From the NCBI GenBank assembly GCA_030691665.1, contig JAUYDU010000142.1, positions 1-9,250 on the forward strand: 9,250 bases of DNA, given 5' to 3'. A program made the translations under genes and the position numbers. The notes under the pieces were generated by a model that was given only the letters and a program-made list of their open reading frames with translations, had not been told where the DNA came from and did no database searches. Below, piece after piece: positions 4,934 through 9,250 of this stretch. The stretch is from Chloroflexota bacterium. GTDB taxonomy: Bacteria; Chloroflexota; Dehalococcoidia; SM23-28-2. Positions within the stretch are counted from its first letter, which is position 1. Each line of letters opens with the position of its first letter.

Positions 4934-6088
4934 ATGCTAGAGGAGTACAGCGAGGCGCAGCAGGCCATTCGTCGGATGGTGCGGGACTTCGCCCGCAAGG
5001 AGATCGCCCCCGGCGCTGCTGAGCGGGATGCCACGGGCCAGTTCGACTACGACCTCTACCATCGGCTGGGGGAGCTGGGGATCACCGGGATGGCGTTCCC
5101 GGAGGAGTACGGGGGCAGCCCGTCAGGCTTCCTGTCGTTGTGTCTGGCCACCGAGGAGATCGCGCGGGTGGACATGTCGCTGTCCTGGACGCTGATGGTA
5201 GGCATCATGGGCGCGAGCATGATCGTGACCATGGGGACGGAGGAGCAGAAGGCGCTCTGGAAGGACAAGTGGGTGGTGCCGGTGGTGAAGGGCGAGGCTG
5301 TGACCAGCGGCGCCATCACCGAGCCCGACGCCGGCTCCGATACGGCCGCTCTCAAGACGCGGGCCGTCCTGGACGGCGACGAGTGGGTGATCAATGGGAG
5401 CAAGGCATTCATCACCAACGCCGGCCTGGACAACAACATCTTCGTCACCGTCCTCTGCCTCACCGATGCTGAGAACAAGCGCTTCGACGCGATCATTGTC
5501 CCCACGGGGACGCCGGGCTACAGCGTCATGCCAGCCTACAAGAAGATGGGCCTGCGTTCCTGCGATACCCGCGAGCTGGCCTTCGACAACTGCCGGGTGC
5601 CGGCGATGAATGTCCTGGGGCCCAGAGGCGGCGGCCGCGGCCGCATCCTGCGGGGTTTCTTCGCCGCCCGCATCGCCCTGGCCTCCACCGCGTTGGGACT
5701 AGCGCGGGAGTGCCTGGATCTGGCGCTGGACTACGCCAAGCAGCGCTATGCCTTCGGCCGGCCGATCGCCGAGTTCCAGCACGTGCAGGCGATGCTGGTG
5801 GACATGGCGCTGAACGTGGAGCTGAGCGGCCTGATCCGGGACAAGGCGGCGCGCCTGCTGGAGAGCGGCCAGCCGCACGCCAAGGAGGCGGCGATGGCCA
5901 AGTACTTCTGCTGCGAGTCGGCCAAGCAGGCCGCCGACTACGCCGTGCAGGTGTTCGGGGCGATGGGCTTTATGGACGAATGCCCCGTCTCCCGCTACTA
6001 TCGGGACGTGCGGGCGGCCACCATCGCCGACGGCACCACCCAGATCCAGAAGCACATCATCGCCCGCGAGCTGGGCTGTTTTCGATAG
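4934..6088 (+). CDS. Acyl-CoA dehydrogenase
   Basis: A 384-residue FAD enzyme of the acyl-CoA dehydrogenase family, which makes the alpha-beta double bond in acyl-CoA and passes electrons to ETF. Full family length: N-terminal helical domain (to ~120), middle beta domain with GAITEPDAGSD (126-136) and KAFITNAG (157-164), C-terminal helical domain with RYAFGRPI (271-278), GAMGFMDECPVSRYYRDVR (342-360) and GTTQIQKHIIAREL (367-380). The residue before GTTQ, where most members have the catalytic Glu, is Asp366. The alternative IVD/LCAD-type position appears to be Ala (FFAARIALA, 242-250). Substrate chain is unpredictable. ATG 4934 was chosen because GGGAGGG (4920-4926) lies 7 nt before it; an in-frame TTG at 4907 would add nine residues outside the fold. 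A small gene follows 7 bp downstream. Confidence 0.93.
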   Translation: MLEEYSEAQQAIRRMVRDFARKEIAPGAAERDATGQFDYDLYHRLGELGITGMAFPEEYGGSPSGFLSLCLATEEIARVDMSLSWTLMVGIMGASMIVTMGTEEQKALWKDKWVVPVVKGEAVTSGAITEPDAGSDTAALKTRAVLDGDEWVINGSKAFITNAGLDNNIFVTVLCLTDAENKRFDAIIVPTGTPGYSVMPAYKKMGLRSCDTRELAFDNCRVPAMNVLGPRGGGRGRILRGFFAARIALASTALGLARECLDLALDYAKQRYAFGRPIAEFQHVQAMLVDMALNVELSGLIRDKAARLLESGQPHAKEAAMAKYFCCESAKQAADYAVQVFGAMGFMDECPVSRYYRDVRAATIADGTTQIQKHIIARELGCFR

Positions 6089-6095
6089 GAGAGCC

Positions 6096-6422
6096 ATGAC
6101 CACCAGGATCGCTACCCGCCAACTGGCCCGCCTTCTGGGCAAGGAGGACCTGTACCGCCGCCTCTGCCTGGACAAGGGGTCGGAGCCCCAAGGGCTCACC
6201 GCTGAGCAACTGGCGCTGGTGCACGCTTTGGTGGACGAGCGCCTGGGGGAGTTGCTGTTCGGGCTGGCGGTGGAGACGGTGGCCAGCGACGACGTTATCG
6301 ATGCCGCCTCGGCTCTGGACTACCTGGAGGACCGGCTATCGTTCCTGCGGGAGCTGCTGACGGAGGAGCAGCGCGAGCGGATACGGCGGGACTTCCGGGA
6401 TCTGGTGGCGCGGTGGGGGTGA
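6096..6422 (+). CDS. Small helical protein of unknown function, paired with the acyl-CoA dehydrogenase
   Basis: I do not recognise this 108-residue protein. It looks soluble, highly charged and almost wholly alpha-helical, with no cysteines besides one at the N-terminal side (RLCLDKG), no signal peptide and no membrane segment. A hydrophobic helix at about LTAEQLALVHALVDERLGELLF is followed by a second near DYLEDRLSFLRELLTEEQRERI. The ATG lies 7 bp after the dehydrogenase stop, and its ribosome site TAGGAG overlaps that stop codon, so translation is probably coupled. This spacing suggests shared expression and perhaps a functional partner, but no function can be assigned. Codon use looks like its neighbours. 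Confidence 0.72.
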   Translation: MTTRIATRQLARLLGKEDLYRRLCLDKGSEPQGLTAEQLALVHALVDERLGELLFGLAVETVASDDVIDAASALDYLEDRLSFLRELLTEEQRERIRRDFRDLVARWG

Positions 6423-6423
6423 A

Positions 6424-6450
6424 GGGGCATTGCCCCGACCAGGTCGGGGC
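6424..6450. repeat. Palindromic repeat, type 3, with alternative hairpins
   Basis: GCCCCGACC (6432-6440), a single A, then GGTCGGGGC (6442-6450): perfect 9-bp arms. The preceding GGGGC (6424-6428) can instead pair with GCCCC (6432-6436) across ATT, so two exclusive hairpins are possible. It starts 2 nt after the stop of the small unknown gene. No T-run follows. The same core occurs inside folC at 7407-7422. It may end or protect the dehydrogenase transcript. Confidence 0.75.
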
Positions 6451-6616
6451 GCAACCGAGAACCGAGCCAACAAACCAACAGGCCCCTTCCAGCAGAACCT
6501 AGAAGCTCCCGGCGTTGCCGTTGTCGGGCCTGCTCCCAGAACTCCTCCTTGGGCGGAACCTCCCACCACAGGTCCGCTGGCGTGACAAGGTTACGCTACC
6601 CCTCGCTGCATCTCAT
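6451..6616. other. Intergenic stretch with no recognised feature
   Basis: This is the middle of the 307-bp gap between the small unknown gene and the membrane protein gene, the longest gap in the window. I see no RNA gene, no ribosome-site-preceded reading frame and no further repeat in it. The palindrome lies to its left and the promoter to its right. Confidence 0.5.
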
Positions 6617-6646
6617 TTGAGCGAGCGAAAAGGGCGCTGCTATAAT
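6617..6646 (+). promoter_or_regulatory. Promoter of the membrane protein-folC-fabF unit
   Basis: TTGAGC (6617-6622), 18 nt, then TATAAT (6641-6646), with TGC just before the -10 making it an extended -10 as well. Transcription should start near 6653, giving a ~77-nt leader that ends in AAGGAGG (6718-6724), 5 nt before the ATG. The TGCTATAAT string is identical to that of the murJ promoter. Confidence 0.75.
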
Positions 6647-6729
6647 GCCAGGGGCTGGCCGCGCCTGCCCAGAACCGACGCTGCAACCCTACGGCTGGTA
6701 GCGGAAAGGGGGCCGCCAAGGAGGACATC

Positions 6730-7188
6730 ATGAGCGATCAGCCACCGGCTCCCCTGGCAGGCACGTTGCGCGTCCTGTACTTTCTGGCTCTGCTGGGAGT
6801 GACCCTGGCGGTGGTACTAACAGGCGTGTTCACCAACTACGAGCGCCCGCAGGCACCCCGGGAGGAGGACGAGTTCACCCGCCAGTTCGAAGACGAGGGA
6901 GCGGCTCAGGGGGATTATGAGCGCAACGTAGGGCTGATCCTGGCCCTCACAGGGACCGGGCTCATGGGGGCAGCTATCCTGGGGCTGAACTCCCGCTTTA
7001 ACCCCGTGCGCAGTGGCCTGCTCCTGGCCGGTCTGGGACTGTTTGGGGCCGGCGTGGGGGTGGGATCTACCGGCTCCAACGACTGGATAACCTTCGTGAC
7101 TTCGGCCCTGGGCTTCGTCACTGTGGCTGGCAGCTTCCCGTGGCTGGAGGAAGGCCTTGTCATTGGCCGAATGCGGGGTAGCGCTTGA
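6730..7188 (+). CDS. Four-helix membrane protein of unknown function
   Basis: A 152-residue inner-membrane protein I cannot assign to a family. Four hydrophobic segments are visible at about 12-35, 66-87, 94-113 and 118-137. Between the first two lies a markedly acidic loop (36-65, with REEDE and QFEDEGAAQGD) expected outside the cytoplasm. The short second loop (NSRFNPVR) is basic and so cytoplasmic, which puts both ends inside. Helices 2 and 3 are rich in Gly, suggesting tight packing. The ATG has an excellent AAGGAGG 5 nt upstream. It is the first gene after a strong promoter and is separated from folC by a single base, so the two are translationally coupled. Its conserved position could be tested for a link to folate or lipid synthesis. 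Confidence 0.8.
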   Translation: MSDQPPAPLAGTLRVLYFLALLGVTLAVVLTGVFTNYERPQAPREEDEFTRQFEDEGAAQGDYERNVGLILALTGTGLMGAAILGLNSRFNPVRSGLLLAGLGLFGAGVGVGSTGSNDWITFVTSALGFVTVAGSFPWLEEGLVIGRMRGSA

Positions 7189-7189
7189 C

Positions 7190-8563
7190 ATGAACTATCG
7201 CCAGGCCACCGATTACATCCTGAGCTTCACCGATTGGGAGCGGGAGCCCGCCCAGGCCTTCGCCGCCGCCAACTTCGACCTGCGCCGCGTCCACTCCCTT
7301 CTGGCCCGTCTGGGCAACCCCCAGCGCGGGCGCCAGACCGTCCACATCGCCGGCAGCAAGGGCAAGGGCAGCGTGGCCGCCATGATAGCGTCCATCTTGG
7401 GGGCGGCCCCGACAGGTCGGGGTACGGGCCTCTACACCAGCCCCCACCTGCATAGCTTCTGTGAGCGCATCGCCCTCGACGGCCAGTCCATCGCCGAGGA
7501 GGACTTCGCCCGCCTGACCGAGAGCCTCGTCCCGGCGGCGGCCGCCGAGAACGGCGACGGCCGCTTCGGCCAGCTCACCACCTTCGAGCTGCTGACGGCC
7601 CTGGCCTTCCTCTACTTTCGAGAGCGCGATGCCCAGTGGCAGGTGCTGGAGGTGGGCCTGGGCGGCCGCCTGGATGCCACCAACGTGGTGGATGACAAGG
7701 CGGTGTGCGTCATCACGCCCGTCAGCCTGGAGCACGCCGCTATCCTGGGCGATACAGTGGAGAAGATCGCGACGGAGAAGGCGGCCATCCTGAGGCCAGG
7801 CACGGCGGTGGTGATGGCACCCCAGCCCTATGCGGGAGCGGCGGCCGTCATTCGCCGACGGGCGGTGGAACTTAGGTGTCCCCTGGTGGACGTGGCCGAG
7901 GCGTATTCCTGGCAGCGCCTGGATTGGGATCTGACGGGACAGCGTTTCCGGCTGGAGGGGCCCCCCGGCCGCCAACGGCGGCTGTGGCTGCCCCTCCAGG
8001 GCGGCCATCAGCTCGAGAACGCCACCACAGCGGTGGCCGCCGTCGATGCCCTCAGCGAGGGGGGAGCCGCCATAACAGAGCAAGCGATAGGCGACGGCCT
8101 GCGCCGGCTGCGCTGGCCGGGCCGCCTGGAGGTCCTGCAAGAGCAGCCACTGGTGGTGGCCGACGGCGCCCACAATGAAGATTCAGCGCGCAGGCTGCGG
8201 CAGGCCCTCCGGGACTACTTCTCATTCGATCGAGCCATTCTGGTGATTGGCGTATCGGGAGACAAGACGATAGCAGCAATAGCCCAGGAGCTAGCGCCGA
8301 TAGCCCGGCAGGCGATCGCCACCCGCTCCCAGCACCCGCGGGCGGCCCAACCAGAGGCCGTAGCTGCCGCCTTCGCTGCCCTCGGCGTCGCCAGCGAGAC
8401 CCGCCCGACGGTGGCAGCCGCCCTGGAGCGAGCGCTGGCCAGCGCCGGGCCCTTCGACTTCGCTCAGGGCAGGCCTGGCGACCTCATCTGTGTGGTGGGC
8501 TCGCTGTTCGTCGTGGCCGAGGCACGGGAGCGACTATTGGGCGTCGCCGCTCGGACGGCATAG
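7190..8563 (+). CDS. folC: Folylpolyglutamate synthase / dihydrofolate synthase
   Basis: A 457-residue Mur-ligase-fold enzyme. It adds glutamate to folates and usually also joins glutamate to dihydropteroate, using ATP, in the cytoplasm. Motifs: FDLRRVHSLLARLGNPQ (29-45), P-loop GSKGKGS (55-61), LYTSPHLHSFCERI (81-94), LTTFELLTALAF (129-140), EVGLGGRLDATN (154-165), HAAILGDTVEKIATEKAAI (182-200, with Lys197 in the place of the carbamylated lysine of relatives), ADGAHNEDSARRL and GVSGDK in the C-terminal domain. Two insertions match interspersed repeats: PTGRG (74-78), where GYR-like sequence is usual, and GPFDFAQGRPG near 420-430. Neither breaks the frame or a motif. ATG 7190 was chosen over an in-frame TTG at 7157 because it lies one base after the upstream stop and fits family N-termini. 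Confidence 0.93.
   Translation: MNYRQATDYILSFTDWEREPAQAFAAANFDLRRVHSLLARLGNPQRGRQTVHIAGSKGKGSVAAMIASILGAAPTGRGTGLYTSPHLHSFCERIALDGQSIAEEDFARLTESLVPAAAAENGDGRFGQLTTFELLTALAFLYFRERDAQWQVLEVGLGGRLDATNVVDDKAVCVITPVSLEHAAILGDTVEKIATEKAAILRPGTAVVMAPQPYAGAAAVIRRRAVELRCPLVDVAEAYSWQRLDWDLTGQRFRLEGPPGRQRRLWLPLQGGHQLENATTAVAAVDALSEGGAAITEQAIGDGLRRLRWPGRLEVLQEQPLVVADGAHNEDSARRLRQALRDYFSFDRAILVIGVSGDKTIAAIAQELAPIARQAIATRSQHPRAAQPEAVAAAFAALGVASETRPTVAAALERALASAGPFDFAQGRPGDLICVVGSLFVVAEARERLLGVAARTA
7407..7422. repeat. Palindromic repeat, type 3, copy inside folC
   Basis: CCCCGAC-AG-GTCGGGG, preceded by GGGGGCGG as the copy at 6424-6450 is preceded by GGGGCATT. It encodes residues 73-78 of FolC just before the conserved LYTSPHL and lengthens that loop by about two residues compared with the usual family sequence. 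Confidence 0.65.
8450..8474 (+). repeat. Interspersed repeat, type 1, copy inside folC
   Basis: Pattern CCCTTCG-ACTTCG-CTCAGG-GCAGGC (25 nt). It encodes the residues PFDFAQGR and lies in FolC between the ALASA helix and the DLICVVGSLFVV strand, a place where relatives have only a short turn. It has the same layout as the copies at 2277-2300 and 4397-4420. Confidence 0.75.
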
Positions 8564-8572
8564 GTGGGGGTG

Positions 8573-9250
8573 ATGGCAATGACAAGAGAGCAAGCAGAGG
8601 ACAGGCGAGTAGTGATCACCGGCATGGGCGCCCTCACCCCCCTGGGGAATTCGGTGCAGGAGTTCTGGCAAGGCTGCACGGCCGGCCGCTCGGGCATCGA
8701 CTACCTGACCCTTATCCCGCCCGAGGTCTACACCAACTACCCCGTGCACATCGCCGGCGAGGTGCGCGGCTTCGAGCCGACCGACTACATGGACCGGCGC
8801 GAGGCCCGCCGCATGGCCCGCTTCAGCCAATTGGCGGTGGCGGCCGCCCGCGAGGCCATCGAGGACGCCCGCCTGGATCTCGGCCGCGAGGACCCTACCC
8901 GCGTGGGCGTCCTCCTGGGCAACGGCATCGGTGGCCTGCCTAACACCGAGGAGGGGGTAAGGACGATCCTGTCCAAGGGGGGCCTGCGCCTCGATCCCTT
9001 TTTCCTGCCCAAGATCCTCCCCAACATGGCGGCGGCCCAGATAAGCCTCACCTTCGGCCTTAAGGGCTACAACAACACCGTCATCACCGCCTGCGCCGCT
9101 TCCACTCAGGCCCTGGGCGACGCCCGCGATGCCATCCGCCTGGGCCGGGCAGACGTGATGCTGGCCGGGGGCACCGAGGCCGGCATCTGCGAGCTGGGCC
9201 TGTGCGGCTTCGCTGTGATGCGCGCCCTCTCCACCCGCAACGATTCGCCC
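8573..9250 (+). CDS. fabF: Beta-ketoacyl-ACP synthase II (5' part, cut by window edge)
   Basis: An open frame of 226 codons runs off the right edge. It is the N-terminal half of a thiolase-fold condensing enzyme that elongates acyl-ACP with malonyl-ACP in fatty-acid synthesis. Visible: RRVVITGMGALTPLG (11-25), MDRREARRMARFSQLAVAAAREAIEDA (73-99), GVLLGNGIGGL (112-122) and the active-site Cys174 in VITACAASTQALGDA, followed by GGTEAGICELGLCGFAVMRALSTRND (199-224). The two catalytic histidines should lie beyond the edge. KAS II is favoured over KAS I by overall motif style, but a polyketide-type KS or KAS I cannot be excluded. ATG 8573 lies 9 nt after the folC stop with GGTGGGGG close by; ATG 8579, two codons later, has better spacing and may be the true start. 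It is co-transcribed with folC. Confidence 0.9.
   Translation, partial: MAMTREQAEDRRVVITGMGALTPLGNSVQEFWQGCTAGRSGIDYLTLIPPEVYTNYPVHIAGEVRGFEPTDYMDRREARRMARFSQLAVAAAREAIEDARLDLGREDPTRVGVLLGNGIGGLPNTEEGVRTILSKGGLRLDPFFLPKILPNMAAAQISLTFGLKGYNNTVITACAASTQALGDARDAIRLGRADVMLAGGTEAGICELGLCGFAVMRALSTRNDSP

Noticed and set aside
5628..5643. GC-only palindrome GCGGCCGCGGCCGC inside the acyl-CoA dehydrogenase gene
   Set aside because: It is explained by Gly/Arg codons in a loop of a high-GC gene and has no second copy in the window.
5699..6199. A 166-codon open frame antisense to the acyl-CoA dehydrogenase end
   Set aside because: It shows no domain or ribosome site and overlaps two plus-strand genes with better support.
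6663..6675. A 13-nt match (GCCTGCCCAGAAC) to the reverse strand near 2118-2130
   Set aside because: A match of this length is expected about once by chance in a window this size.
7160..8173. A 337-codon open frame antisense to folC
   Set aside because: It has no recognisable domain and mirrors the codon bias of folC, whose motifs are clear on the other strand.
1..9250. tRNA, rRNA, transposase, phage or defence genes
   Set aside because: I looked for their sequence marks on both strands and saw none.

Overview
The window is GC-rich, gene-dense bacterial DNA with short intergenic gaps. It carries ordinary housekeeping genes: ribosomal protein S20, a MurJ-family flippase, FolC, FabF, an acyl-CoA dehydrogenase and a class V aminotransferase. 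Among them are tandem small SCP2-type proteins, a double zinc-ribbon protein, two genes of unknown function and several short interspersed repeats. This mix suggests an uncultured environmental bacterium, most likely of the Chloroflexota (Dehalococcoidia-like). That assignment is inferred from gene style and repeats; there is no rRNA in the window to confirm it.

Layout. The minus-strand block (1-2668) reads, in transcription order, rpsT (TTG start, long basic tail), a PLP-dependent class V aminotransferase, and two adjacent SCP2-domain genes about 85% identical in protein, the second cut by the left edge. At 2669-2786 a rpsT promoter on the minus strand lies back to back with an extended -10 promoter for murJ. 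The rest is on the plus strand: murJ; a double zinc-ribbon gene whose promoter predicts a leaderless or nearly leaderless mRNA and which ends in a strong intrinsic terminator; an acyl-CoA dehydrogenase followed 7 bp later by a small unknown gene; then, from a good promoter at 6617-6646, a four-helix membrane protein, folC and the first 226 codons of fabF.

How the genes relate. The two plus-strand transcription units have recognisable themes. One is acyl-CoA oxidation with an unknown partner. The other joins folate polyglutamylation and fatty-acid elongation behind a small membrane protein. The SCP2 proteins probably bind lipid or acyl-CoA but are not linked to the dehydrogenase by position.

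I see no phage, transposase, CRISPR array, tRNA, rRNA or defence system, and no clear new multi-gene system. The most unusual signal is a set of short repeats (CCCTTCG-N5/6-CTCAGG type, and CCCCGAC/GTCGGGG palindromes) found both between genes and in frame inside rpsT and folC. Next in interest are an acyl-CoA dehydrogenase with Asp at the catalytic Glu position, a MurJ relative apparently lacking several charged cavity residues, and the S20 tail built from a 36-bp tandem repeat.
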